Positions 7,405 through 14,591 of a stretch of DNA of 28,714 bases are shown here, piece after piece. Position numbers and translations under genes: made by a program. Numbering within the stretch: the first letter of the stretch is position 1; every line of letters starts with the position of its first letter. Under the pieces are notes generated by a model. The model worked only from the letters and a program-made list of their open reading frames with translations, searched no databases and was not told where the DNA came from. The stretch is from Alphaproteobacteria bacterium (GTDB lineage: Bacteria; Pseudomonadota; Alphaproteobacteria; RS24), in the NCBI GenBank assembly GCA_009920875.1, contig RFZE01000003.1, forward strand, positions 1 through 28,714, in the 5' to 3' direction.

Positions 7405-7938
7405 ATGTCTCGTATTGGCAAAAAACCGGTTGAAGTGCCGCAAGGGGTTGAGATTAATCTCAGCGGCCAAAATGTTGCCGCCAAAGGCCCGAAGGGCGAA
7501 CTTGCCGTAACCCTGTCAGATTATGTGACAGTGGCGCAAGGCGATGAAGGCGTGACGGTGACCCCGATTGATAAAACGCAAACGGCACGTAGTTTTTGGG
7601 GCTTGAGCCGTTCCATGGTGGCCAATATCGTCACCGGCGTGTCGGAAGGTTTCTCACGCAAGTTGGAACTGCAAGGCGTCGGTTATCGCGCTCAAATGCA
7701 GGGCAAGACGCTGAAATTGTCGCTTGGCTTCAGCCATGATGTCGATTTCGCCGTGCCGGAAGGCATTACCGTGGATTGCCCGTCGCAAACGGAAATCGTG
7801 GTGTCAGGCATCGACAAGCAAAAAGTCGGTCAAGTGGCATCGGAAATTCGCAGCTACCGTCCGCCGGAGCCGTATAAGGGCAAAGGCGTGCGTTATGAGG
7901 GCGAATATGTCTTCCGCAAAGAAGGCAAGAAGAAATAG
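7405..7938 (+). CDS. rplF: 50S ribosomal protein L6
   Basis: The 177-residue L6 has the usual two-domain structure, starting MSRIGKKPVEVPQGVEI and ending with the signature RSYRPPEPYKGKGVRYEGE near the C-terminus. L6 sits close to the factor-binding site and the L7/L12 stalk base. It is followed by rplR after nine bases. Confidence 0.97.
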   Translation: MSRIGKKPVEVPQGVEINLSGQNVAAKGPKGELAVTLSDYVTVAQGDEGVTVTPIDKTQTARSFWGLSRSMVANIVTGVSEGFSRKLELQGVGYRAQMQGKTLKLSLGFSHDVDFAVPEGITVDCPSQTEIVVSGIDKQKVGQVASEIRSYRPPEPYKGKGVRYEGEYVFRKEGKKK

Positions 7939-7947
7939 AGGTTGGTC

Positions 7948-8304
7948 ATGGGTGCAAAGCTTTCAACTGATACACGTCGCAAGCAGCGGGTTCGCCGCCA
8001 GCTTCGTAAAGTGGCCAATGGTCGGCCGCGTCTGTCTGTTTACCGTTCGGCAAAACATATTTACGCGCAAATCATTGATGACGAAGCAGGCCGCACATTG
8101 GCCGCCGCTTCGACTAAAGACAAAGACTTTTCCGGCAAGACGGGTGGCAATGTTGAAGCTGCCGGTGTTGTTGGCAAACAAATCGCTGAAAAGGCCAAAA
8201 AGGCCGGTGTCGAAAACGTTATTTTCGACCGTGGCGGCTATATTTATCACGGGCGCGTCAAGGCTTTGGCCGAGGCTGCCCGCGAAGCCGGTTTGAGCTT
8301 CTAA
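7948..8304 (+). CDS. rplR: 50S ribosomal protein L18
   Basis: This is a 118-residue L18, the 5S rRNA-binding protein of the central protuberance. The core shows RPRLSVYRSAKHIYAQIIDD and the C-terminal signature FDRGGYIYHGRVKALAEAARE. I place the start at the ATG of MGAKLSTDTRR, spaced five bases from an AGAGG Shine-Dalgarno. A TTG two codons upstream is in frame but would overlap that ribosome-binding site. Confidence 0.95.
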   Translation: MGAKLSTDTRRKQRVRRQLRKVANGRPRLSVYRSAKHIYAQIIDDEAGRTLAAASTKDKDFSGKTGGNVEAAGVVGKQIAEKAKKAGVENVIFDRGGYIYHGRVKALAEAAREAGLSF

Positions 8305-8325
8305 CCGGACGAGAGGAGAAAGAGC

Positions 8326-8886
8326 GTGGCAAGAAACGAAAATCGAGAAGAGCGCGATAGCGAATTCGTCGATCGTCTGGTGCACATTAACCGCGTCGCC
8401 AAAGTTGTTAAAGGTGGTCGTCGCTTCGGCTTTGCCGCTTTGGTGGTAATTGGTGACCAGCGCGGTCGTGTCGGCTTCGGTCATGGTAAGGCACGCGAAG
8501 TGCCGGAAGCCATTCGCAAGGCAACCGACAGCGCCAAGCGCAATATGATCCGTGTGCCGCTACGCGAAGGCCGCACGCTGCATCATGATATTGCCGGTCG
8601 CCATGGTGCCGGTAAGGTTGAGCTGCGCGCAGCGCCTCCGGGAACCGGCATTATTGCCGGCGGCCCGATGCGCGCCGTGTTTGAAGTTTTGGGCATGCAA
8701 GATGTGGTCGCCAAATCGGTCGGCTCGTCCAACCCCTATAATATGATACATGCTACTTTTGCTGCGTTGAAAAAGCAGGGCAGCCCACGCTCGGTTGCTG
8801 CGCGTCGTGGCAAAAAAGTCAGTGATTTGATTTCGCGTCGTCGTGATGAAGCACAAGACGATGTCGAAGTCGAAGCCGCCAGCTAG
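8326..8886 (+). CDS. rpsE: 30S ribosomal protein S5
   Basis: The 186-residue S5 initiates at GTG behind a strong GAGAGGAGAAAG Shine-Dalgarno. The N-terminal double-stranded RNA-binding fold contains the signature VGFGHGKAREVPEAIRKATD; the C-terminal domain contains GTGIIAGGPMRAVFE. S5 contributes to decoding accuracy and the mRNA entry helicase. The C-terminus is mildly acidic (DDVEVEAAS). Confidence 0.96.
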   Translation: MARNENREERDSEFVDRLVHINRVAKVVKGGRRFGFAALVVIGDQRGRVGFGHGKAREVPEAIRKATDSAKRNMIRVPLREGRTLHHDIAGRHGAGKVELRAAPPGTGIIAGGPMRAVFEVLGMQDVVAKSVGSSNPYNMIHATFAALKKQGSPRSVAARRGKKVSDLISRRRDEAQDDVEVEAAS

Positions 8887-8897
8887 GAGAGACGGTC

Positions 8898-9086
8898 ATG
8901 GCGAAAGCGAAAACGATTATTGTCGAACAAACTGGCAGCCCGATTGGTCGCCCGAAAGACCAACGCGCAACTTTGGTCGGTCTCGGCCTCAATAAGCGTG
9001 GTCGCCGTCGTGAATTGGAAGATACACCGGCTGTGCGTGGCATGATTGATAAAGTCGCACATTTGGTGCGTGTCGTTGACGCTTAA
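8898..9086 (+). CDS. rpmD: 50S ribosomal protein L30
   Basis: This is a 62-residue L30 with the typical IIVEQTGSPIGRPKDQRATL start, LGLNKRGRRRELEDTPAVRGMI centre and VAHLVRV end. It is a small ferredoxin-like-fold protein of the 50S subunit that is absent in some lineages. Length and order between rpsE and rplO are standard. Confidence 0.96.
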   Translation: MAKAKTIIVEQTGSPIGRPKDQRATLVGLGLNKRGRRRELEDTPAVRGMIDKVAHLVRVVDA

Positions 9087-9106
9087 GTCAGCGAGGAGAC
9101 AGAGTT

Positions 9107-9751
9107 ATGAAACTGAATGAACTTCGTGATAATCCCGGTGCCCGAAAGTCGCGCATGCGCGTCGGTCGCGGCACATCTTCGGGCAAAGGTAAAACGGCAG
9201 GCCGTGGCGTAAAAGGTCAGACCTCGCGCTCAGGCGTTTCTATTAAAGGCTTTGAAGGCGGTCAAATGCCGCTTCACATGCGCTTGCCGAAGCGCGGGTT
9301 TAATGTGCCCAATCCGAAAAAACTGAATGCGGTCAATCTTGGTCGTCTGCAAGTTGCGGTTGATGCCGGTAAGCTGGCCAAGGGCGCGACGGTTTCTGCC
9401 GGAAGCTTGGTTGAAGCGGGTGTCATTCGTCGTGAGCTTGATGGCGTGCGTATTTTGGCCAAAGGTGAACTGACCGAAAAACTCGATTTTGAGGTTGCGG
9501 GCATGTCACAAGCGGCGCAGGACGCGGTGGCCAAGCTTGGCGGAAAGGTCAGCATTTTGACCCCGCCGAAAGAGGACAGCGAAGACAAGCCGAAAAAGGC
9601 CAAAAAGGCCAAAAAGGCCAAAGCGAAGGCTTCTGACGAAGAGGCTCCCGCCGAAGAAGCACCGGCTGAAGAAGCCCCCGCCGAAGAAGCTGAAGAAGCC
9701 CCCGCCGAAGAAGCTGAAGACGCTTCTGGCGACGAAGCTTCAGAAGAATAA
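9107..9751 (+). CDS. rplO: 50S ribosomal protein L15 with a Lys-rich then acidic C-terminal extension
   Basis: The first 150 residues are a normal L15, an intermediate-stage 50S assembly protein: GRGTSSGKGKTAGRGVKGQ near the N-terminus and the KGFEGGQMPLHMRLPKRGF core. The rest is an extension: a Lys/Ala block at about 161-173 encoded by a 9-bp tandem repeat, then about 40 residues of Glu/Ala/Pro to the end, partly encoded by an exact 24-bp tandem repeat. At 214 residues it is about 60 longer than usual. The stop is followed after 21 nt by secY. It resembles the tail on L3 in the same operon, suggesting a shared lineage habit; function unknown. Confidence 0.95.
   Translation: MKLNELRDNPGARKSRMRVGRGTSSGKGKTAGRGVKGQTSRSGVSIKGFEGGQMPLHMRLPKRGFNVPNPKKLNAVNLGRLQVAVDAGKLAKGATVSAGSLVEAGVIRRELDGVRILAKGELTEKLDFEVAGMSQAAQDAVAKLGGKVSILTPPKEDSEDKPKKAKKAKKAKAKASDEEAPAEEAPAEEAPAEEAEEAPAEEAEDASGDEASEE
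9593..9619 (+). repeat. 9-bp tandem repeat inside rplO
   Basis: Three consecutive exact copies of AAAAAGGCC encode Lys-Lys-Ala repeats at the start of the L15 extension. Sequences of this kind can gain or lose units by slippage without shifting the frame, because the unit is a multiple of three. Confidence 0.85.
9668..9715 (+). repeat. 24-bp perfect tandem duplication inside rplO
   Basis: Two adjacent identical 24-bp units (9668-9691 and 9692-9715) each encode EEAPAEEA. Identity at the DNA level, including synonymous positions, points to a recent in-frame duplication. Diverged copies of the same motif flank it upstream. Confidence 0.85.
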
Positions 9752-9772
9752 GTCCGGTAAGGAGAGCGTTTC

Positions 9773-11104
9773 ATGGCCTCAGCTGCCGAACAGCTTGCTG
9801 CCAATCTTAGTTTCTCGGCCTTTCGCACGGCTGATGAGCTGAAAAAGCGTATCTGGTTCACGCTGGGTGCGCTTTTGGTCTATCGTCTCGGCACTTACAT
9901 TCCTTTGCCCGGTATTGATCCACAAGCTCTGCAAGCGGTGTTCAGCCAGCAGCAATCTGGCATTATTGGCATGTTCAACATGTTTGCCGGTGGCGCGGTC
10001 GGTCGTATGGCCATTTTTGCGCTCAACATCATGCCGTATATTACGGCCTCGATTGTAATCCAGCTTTTGACCTCGGTTGTGCCGCGTTTGGAACAGCTGA
10101 AAAAAGAAGGCGAGTCAGGGCGCAAGCAAATCAACCAATATACGCGCTATGGCACGGTGGTTTTGGCTGCGGTGCAGGGCTATGGCATCGCCATCGGTCT
10201 GGAAGGCGCGCAAGGCGTGGTGGTCGACCCCGGATTTTACTTCCGCGCCAGCGCGGTTATTACACTGGTCGGCGGCACGGTTTTCTTGATGTGGCTCGGT
10301 GAACAAGTGACATCGCGCGGCGTCGGTAACGGCATTTCGCTCATTATTTTCGCCGGTATTGTCGCTGAATTGCCAAGCGCATTGGCCGGAACATTGGAAC
10401 TTGGCCGTCAGGGCGCGTTGTCCACTTTCATTATTTTGGCCCTTATCATCATGGTTGTTGTTGTCATTGCGTTCATCGTGTTCATGGAGCGCGCGCAACG
10501 CCGTCTTCTGGTGCAATATCCGAAACGTCAAACCGCCGCCGGTATGGCACAGGGCGATAATTCGCATTTGCCGCTCAAGCTCAATACGGCCGGTGTTATT
10601 CCGCCGATTTTCGCATCGTCTTTGCTGCTGATGCCGATTACTTTGGCCAATTTCTCAGGCGATGCCTCGGGCGGCGCTTTGGGCACAGTGGCCGCATTGC
10701 TCGGTCGTGGTCAGCCTGCCTATATGGCGCTTTACGCTGCCGGTATTATTTTCTTCTGCTTCTTCTACACGTCGATTGTTTTCAACCCGAATGACACGGC
10801 GGATAATCTGAAGCGTTATGGCGGCTTTATTCCGGGTATTCGCCCGGGGCCGCGCACGGCTGAATATATCGACCATGTGCTAACCCGTCTGACGGTTGTC
10901 GGTGCGCTTTACCTGACGGCCGTCTGCTTGCTGCCGGAAATGCTGATTAACGCCTATAACGTGCCGTTCTATTTCGGCGGCACCTCGCTATTGATTGTCG
11001 TCAATGTGACGATGGATACGGTCGGGCAGGTGCAAGGCCATTTATTCGCGCATCAATATGAAGGGCTCATCAAAAAATCGAAGCTTGGGGGCAAGCGTCG
11101 ATGA
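9773..11104 (+). CDS. secY: Protein translocase subunit SecY
   Basis: The 443-residue SecY is the channel-forming subunit of the SecYEG translocon in the inner membrane. About ten hydrophobic helices are visible. Family segments include YRLGTYIPLPGIDP in the first helix region, PYITASIVIQLLT, the loop GIGNGISLIIFAGI-like stretch (here GVGNGISLIIFAGIV) and, near the C-terminus, the cytoplasmic FIPGIRPGPRTAEYIDHVLTR region. It is the usual last member of the spc operon; rpmJ is not present after it, as is common in Alphaproteobacteria. The last codons overlap adk by four bases. Confidence 0.97.
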   Translation: MASAAEQLAANLSFSAFRTADELKKRIWFTLGALLVYRLGTYIPLPGIDPQALQAVFSQQQSGIIGMFNMFAGGAVGRMAIFALNIMPYITASIVIQLLTSVVPRLEQLKKEGESGRKQINQYTRYGTVVLAAVQGYGIAIGLEGAQGVVVDPGFYFRASAVITLVGGTVFLMWLGEQVTSRGVGNGISLIIFAGIVAELPSALAGTLELGRQGALSTFIILALIIMVVVVIAFIVFMERAQRRLLVQYPKRQTAAGMAQGDNSHLPLKLNTAGVIPPIFASSLLLMPITLANFSGDASGGALGTVAALLGRGQPAYMALYAAGIIFFCFFYTSIVFNPNDTADNLKRYGGFIPGIRPGPRTAEYIDHVLTRLTVVGALYLTAVCLLPEMLINAYNVPFYFGGTSLLIVVNVTMDTVGQVQGHLFAHQYEGLIKKSKLGGKRR

Positions 11105-11676
11105 AATTGATATTTTTGGGCCCGCCCGGTGCCGGTAAAGGCACGCAAGCGCAGCGTATTGAAGAAGCGTTTAATGTTCGCCAGCTTTCAACCGGCGACA
11201 TGCTTCGTGCCGCCGTGGCCGCAGAGACGGAAATCGGCAAACAAGCCAAAGATATTATGGCGCGTGGCGATCTGGTGCCCGATGAGGTGGTTGTCGGCAT
11301 TATTTCAGACCGTATTGAAGAAGATGATTGTGCAAATGGCTTCGTTCTTGACGGGTTCCCGCGCAATGTTGCACAAGCCGAAGCGCTTGATGCCATGCTG
11401 GAACATAAAAACATTGCGCTTGACGGGGTTGTTGAATTGGCCGTCGATCCGGAAGTGCTTATCGGGCGTATTCTTAAAAGGGCCAAAGAAAGTGCCGATG
11501 GGCCGCGCGAAGACGATACGGAAGAGGCGCTGCAGCACCGTTTGCGCGTATATGAAGAGCAAACGGCGCCGGTGGCAGAGTTTTACGCTTCAAAGGGCAT
11601 TTTGAAGACGCTGGACGGTATGCAGGAAATGGATGAGGTGACACAGCAAATACATACTGTGTTGAAGGAGATTTAA
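11101..11676 (+). CDS. adk: Adenylate kinase, short-LID form
   Basis: This 191-residue enzyme interconverts ATP + AMP and two ADP in the cytoplasm. It has the P-loop GPPGAGKGTQ (7-16), STGDMLR of the AMP-binding site (about 30-36) and the DGFPRN motif (84-89). The LID region between about 126 and 145 is short and lacks the zinc-binding cysteines, the small variant common in Alphaproteobacteria. It starts within the secY end (ATGA overlap), so it is translated from the spc transcript. No terminator is visible before the alpha-operon promoter that follows. Confidence 0.97.
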   Translation: MKLIFLGPPGAGKGTQAQRIEEAFNVRQLSTGDMLRAAVAAETEIGKQAKDIMARGDLVPDEVVVGIISDRIEEDDCANGFVLDGFPRNVAQAEALDAMLEHKNIALDGVVELAVDPEVLIGRILKRAKESADGPREDDTEEALQHRLRVYEEQTAPVAEFYASKGILKTLDGMQEMDEVTQQIHTVLKEI

Positions 11677-11699
11677 TAGGGTTTTCCAATGGTTTGCAG

Positions 11700-11727
11700 T
11701 TGACTGGCGGAGCGAAATTCATATAAT
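11700..11727 (+). promoter_or_regulatory. Sigma70-type promoter for the alpha operon
   Basis: TTGACT (11700-11705) and TATAAT (11722-11727) are separated by 16 nt, a near-consensus housekeeping promoter in the only sizeable gap of the ribosomal cluster. Transcription would begin near 11734 and give rpsM a leader of about 95 nt. The match is seen in sequence; activity is inferred. Confidence 0.72.
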
Positions 11728-11733
11728 TCGCGC

Positions 11734-11827
11734 TTCCGAGAGACGATAGCAAAAATCGGCAAAACTCGCAGAAATATTGACCTTTAGAGAGGTCATATCC
11801 GCCGGAAACGGCAAAAAGGAGAAGCAA
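11734..11827 (+). promoter_or_regulatory. Structured 5' leader of the alpha operon
   Basis: The untranslated stretch ahead of rpsM contains two hairpins. The first pairs GACCT (11779-11783) with AGGTC (11790-11794), extendable past a bulge. The second is GCCG-GAAA-CGGC (11801-11812), a four-base-pair stem with a GNRA tetraloop, ending five A residues before the GGAG Shine-Dalgarno (11818-11821). In E. coli the alpha-operon leader is bound by S4, but rpsD is not in this operon, so any regulator here would have to be different or act in trans. Confidence 0.5.
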
Positions 11828-12196
11828 GTGGCTCGTATAGCTGGTGTTAACATTCCGACTGCCAAGCGCGTTGTGATTGCCCTGACCTATATTCATGGTA
11901 TTGGCGACACAAAAGCGAAGGAAATCTGCGAAAAAGTCGGTATTCCGACTGAACGTCGCGTCAATGAATTGAGCGATGCGGAAGTGATTCAAATTCGTGA
12001 AACCATCGATGCCGATTATATGGTGGAAGGTGATTTGCGCCGTGATACCTCAATGAATATCAAGCGTTTGCTGGATATGGGCATTTATCGCGGTTTGCGC
12101 CATCGTCGTAATTTGCCGGTTCGCGGCCAGCGCACGCATACCAATGCGCGCACCCGCAAGGGCCCGGCCAAAGCTATCGCCGGCAAGAAACAATAG
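11828..12196 (+). CDS. rpsM: 30S ribosomal protein S13
   Basis: The 122-residue S13 begins VARIAGVNIPTAKRVVIALTY with GTG as start. It contains the GLRHRRNLPVRGQRTHTNARTRKG signature at the C-terminal end. S13 in the 30S head contacts the P-site tRNA and forms intersubunit bridges. I chose GTG rather than an in-frame ATG-like codon 17 codons upstream because GTG gives the family N-terminus and is spaced six bases from GGAG. It is the first gene of the alpha operon. Confidence 0.96.
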   Translation: MARIAGVNIPTAKRVVIALTYIHGIGDTKAKEICEKVGIPTERRVNELSDAEVIQIRETIDADYMVEGDLRRDTSMNIKRLLDMGIYRGLRHRRNLPVRGQRTHTNARTRKGPAKAIAGKKQ

Positions 12197-12214
12197 CGCG
12201 AGAGGAATTAAGAC

Positions 12215-12604
12215 ATGGCAAATGAAAATACCCGTGTTCGTCGTCGCGAGCGCAAAAACATCACTTCAGGTGTTGCGCATGTCAATTCGACCTTCAACAA
12301 CACGCTGATTACCATCACCGATGCGCAAGGCAACGCCATTAGCTGGTCTTCTGCCGGTTCAATGGGTTTTAAAGGCTCACGCAAATCGACCCCTTATGCT
12401 GCGCAAGTGGCGGCTGAAGATGCCGGTCGCAAAGCGATGGAGCATGGCGTGAAAACGTTGGAAGTAAATGTGCGCGGCCCCGGTTCGGGTCGCGAAAGTG
12501 CGCTGCGCGCACTGCAAGCCGCCGGTTTTACCATCACCTCAATCCGTGATGTAACACCGATACCGCATAATGGCTGTCGTCCGCCTAAACGCCGTCGCGT
12601 TTAA
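12215..12604 (+). CDS. rpsK: 30S ribosomal protein S11
   Basis: The 129-residue S11 shows GVAHVNSTFNNTLITITDAQGN near the start and the C-terminal signature RDVTPIPHNGCRPPKRRRV. It lines the platform of the 30S subunit near the E site. The gene follows rpsM after 18 nt and has a GAGAGGAATTAAG Shine-Dalgarno. Confidence 0.97.
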   Translation: MANENTRVRRRERKNITSGVAHVNSTFNNTLITITDAQGNAISWSSAGSMGFKGSRKSTPYAAQVAAEDAGRKAMEHGVKTLEVNVRGPGSGRESALRALQAAGFTITSIRDVTPIPHNGCRPPKRRRV

Positions 12605-12647
12605 GCATAAGACCCCCATTGCGATAACTGATTGAAGAGGTGACATT

Positions 12648-13667
12648 GTGATCCAAAAAAACTGGCATGAACTGATTAAGCCCTCCAAACTGGATATTAT
12701 TCCCGGTCATGATGAAACGCGCGAAGCGCGTATCGTTGCCGAGCCGCTGGAGCGTGGCTTTGGTCTGACTTTGGGCAATGCGCTGCGCCGCGTGCTCTTG
12801 TCGTCCATTCAAGGCGCTGCCGTGACCGCCGTTCAGATTGATGGCGTATTGCACGAGTTCTCGTCGATTTCCGGCGTGCGCGAAGATGTCACCGATGTTG
12901 TTCTCAACATCAAGAAAATGGCCATTTCAATGGATGCAGAAGGCCCGAAACGCCTGACGCTGAGCAAAAAAGGCCCGGGCGTTGTCACTGCCGGTGACAT
13001 TGAAGAAAACGCCAATGTGACCATTCACAACCCTGACTTGGTGCTGTGCACACTCGACGATGGCGCAGAAGTGCGTTTCGAGTTCACCATCAATACCGGT
13101 GCCGGTTATGTTCCGGCTGAGAAAAACCGTCCGGAAGATTCACCCATTGGCATGATTCCTGTCGACAGCCTGTATAGCCCGGTGCGCCGTGTCTCATACA
13201 ATGTTGAGAACACACGCGAAGGCCAAGTGCTTGATTATGACAAGCTGACCATGGACATTGAAACCAATGGCACAGTAACGCCGGAAGACGCTTTGGCGCT
13301 GTCGGCCCGTATTTTGCAAGACCAGCTGCAAAGCTTCATTAACTTTGAAGAGCCGGAAGTGCAGGTTGATGACACCTCGGCTATTGAAGAAACCGGTTTC
13401 TCAGCCGCGCTGCTGAAGAAAGTCGACGAGTTGGAACTGTCAGTGCGTTCGGCCAATTGCCTGAAAAACGACAATATCGTTTATATCGGCGATTTGATTC
13501 AAAAGTCGGAAGGCGAAATGCTGCGGACTCCGAATTTCGGCCGCAAATCGCTGAATGAAATCAAAGAAGTGCTGGGCGAAATGGGCCTGCATTTGGGTAT
13601 GGATGTGCCGAATTGGCCGCCGGAAAATATTGAAGAACTTGCCAAGAAGTTCGAAGAAAATTTTTAA
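12648..13667 (+). CDS. rpoA: RNA polymerase alpha subunit
   Basis: The 339-residue alpha subunit is full length. The N-terminal dimerisation and assembly domain contains LERGFGLTLGNALRRVLLSS; the C-terminal domain, joined by a flexible linker at about 240-255, contains the DNA- and UP-element-binding helix with VRSANCLK (Arg at about 267). Translation starts at GTG after GAGGTGA. rpsD, which lies between rpsK and rpoA in E. coli, is missing here, as usual in this class; the 43-nt gap has no replacement gene. Confidence 0.97.
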   Translation: MIQKNWHELIKPSKLDIIPGHDETREARIVAEPLERGFGLTLGNALRRVLLSSIQGAAVTAVQIDGVLHEFSSISGVREDVTDVVLNIKKMAISMDAEGPKRLTLSKKGPGVVTAGDIEENANVTIHNPDLVLCTLDDGAEVRFEFTINTGAGYVPAEKNRPEDSPIGMIPVDSLYSPVRRVSYNVENTREGQVLDYDKLTMDIETNGTVTPEDALALSARILQDQLQSFINFEEPEVQVDDTSAIEETGFSAALLKKVDELELSVRSANCLKNDNIVYIGDLIQKSEGEMLRTPNFGRKSLNEIKEVLGEMGLHLGMDVPNWPPENIEELAKKFEENF

Positions 13668-13699
13668 GGCCTCGTAAGAGGGCGTAAAGGAGTGCCGTT

Positions 13700-14137
13700 A
13701 TGCGCCACGCAAAAGCAGGACGCAAACTGAACCGAACTAGCAGCCACCGCAAGGCTATGTTGGGCAATCTGGCTGTCGCGCTGATTAAGCACGAACAGAT
13801 TGTCACCACTTTGCCGAAAGCCAAAGAGCTGCGTCCGTTCGTTGAGAAGTTGGTAACATTGGGCAAAAAGGGTGATTTGGCGGCGCGTCGTCGTGCTTAC
13901 GCCCAACTGCCGGAAGAGCAATATGCGGCCAAGCTGTTTGACACGCTGGCCGAGCGTTATGCCAAGCGCGACGGCGGTTATACGCGTGTGCTGAAAGCCG
14001 GTTTTCGCTTTGGTGACAATGCGCCAATGGCGGTCATTGAATTCGTTGACCGCGACCCTGAAGCCAAGGGTCAAGACTCAGGTCCCGTCGAAGTTGATGA
14101 CGAAGGCGAGGCCGTTGCCGCCGCAGCCACTGCGTAA
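13700..14137 (+). CDS. rplQ: 50S ribosomal protein L17
   Basis: This is a 145-residue L17 starting MRHAKAGRKLNRTSSHRKAML, the invariant N-terminus of the family. It binds near the tunnel exit. The last 25 or so residues (after FVDRDPEAKG) are an acidic then Ala-rich tail, a milder version of the extensions on L3 and L15. It is the last gene of the alpha operon and is followed by a strong terminator. Confidence 0.96.
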   Translation: MRHAKAGRKLNRTSSHRKAMLGNLAVALIKHEQIVTTLPKAKELRPFVEKLVTLGKKGDLAARRRAYAQLPEEQYAAKLFDTLAERYAKRDGGYTRVLKAGFRFGDNAPMAVIEFVDRDPEAKGQDSGPVEVDDEGEAVAAAATA

Positions 14138-14156
14138 GGCATCACAATAATCAAAC

Positions 14157-14190
14157 AAGGCACGGAAACGCGGTTTTCGTGCCTTTTTTT
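14157..14190 (+). terminator. Rho-independent terminator after rplQ
   Basis: Arms AAGGCACGGAAAC and GTTTTCGTGCCTT pair over 13 positions (one G-U) around a three-base loop, followed by five more T. This is the strongest terminator in the window and marks the end of the ribosomal-protein cluster. Confidence 0.9.
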
Positions 14191-14216
14191 ATGCTAGTTT
14201 AGGGCAAGGAGTGATT

Positions 14217-14591
14217 ATGAGCGGTCAGGCCATTATTTGGGTAGCTTTGGGCGGCGCGCTGGGCGCGGTCGGGCGCTATCTGGTCGGATTATCGCTTAAA
14301 ACAGCCTCCGGCTTTCCCTGGGCGACGATGAGCGTCAATATTCTCGGCTCTTTGCTGATGGGTTTGGTGATTGGCTGGCTGTCGCGGCAAAATGGCGGCA
14401 GCGATGCGCTCCGCCTGTTCGTTGCGGTCGGTATTTTGGGCGGTTTCACCACTTTTTCGACCTTTTCAATGGATTTGTTCACCTTGCTTGAAAGGCGCGA
14501 CATCGCCGCCACCATGCTCTATTTGGGCGGCTCGCTGCTCGGCGGTTTGCTGGCCTTTATCATCGGCTTTATGGCGCTGAGGGCGGCGTAA
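14217..14591 (+). CDS. crcB: Fluoride channel CrcB/Fluc
   Basis: The 124-residue protein has four hydrophobic helices and the Fluc family motifs GAVGRY (about 16-21), TMSVNILGS (about 38-46) and GGFTTFSTFSMD (about 72-83). These dimeric inner-membrane channels expel fluoride. The ATG is five bases from AGGAG; a GTG two codons upstream overlaps that Shine-Dalgarno and is rejected. No fluoride riboswitch is seen, and there is almost no space for one after the rplQ terminator. It overlaps the next gene by one base and heads a compact gene run. Confidence 0.93.
   Translation: MSGQAIIWVALGGALGAVGRYLVGLSLKTASGFPWATMSVNILGSLLMGLVIGWLSRQNGGSDALRLFVAVGILGGFTTFSTFSMDLFTLLERRDIAATMLYLGGSLLGGLLAFIIGFMALRAA

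Noticed and set aside
12605..12647. Missing rpsD (S4) between rpsK and rpoA, and missing rpmJ after secY
   Set aside because: Both absences are usual for Alphaproteobacteria, so not a deletion worth reporting.
14190..14216. Fluoride riboswitch before crcB
   Set aside because: Only about 20 nt are available and no crcB-motif fold can be formed.
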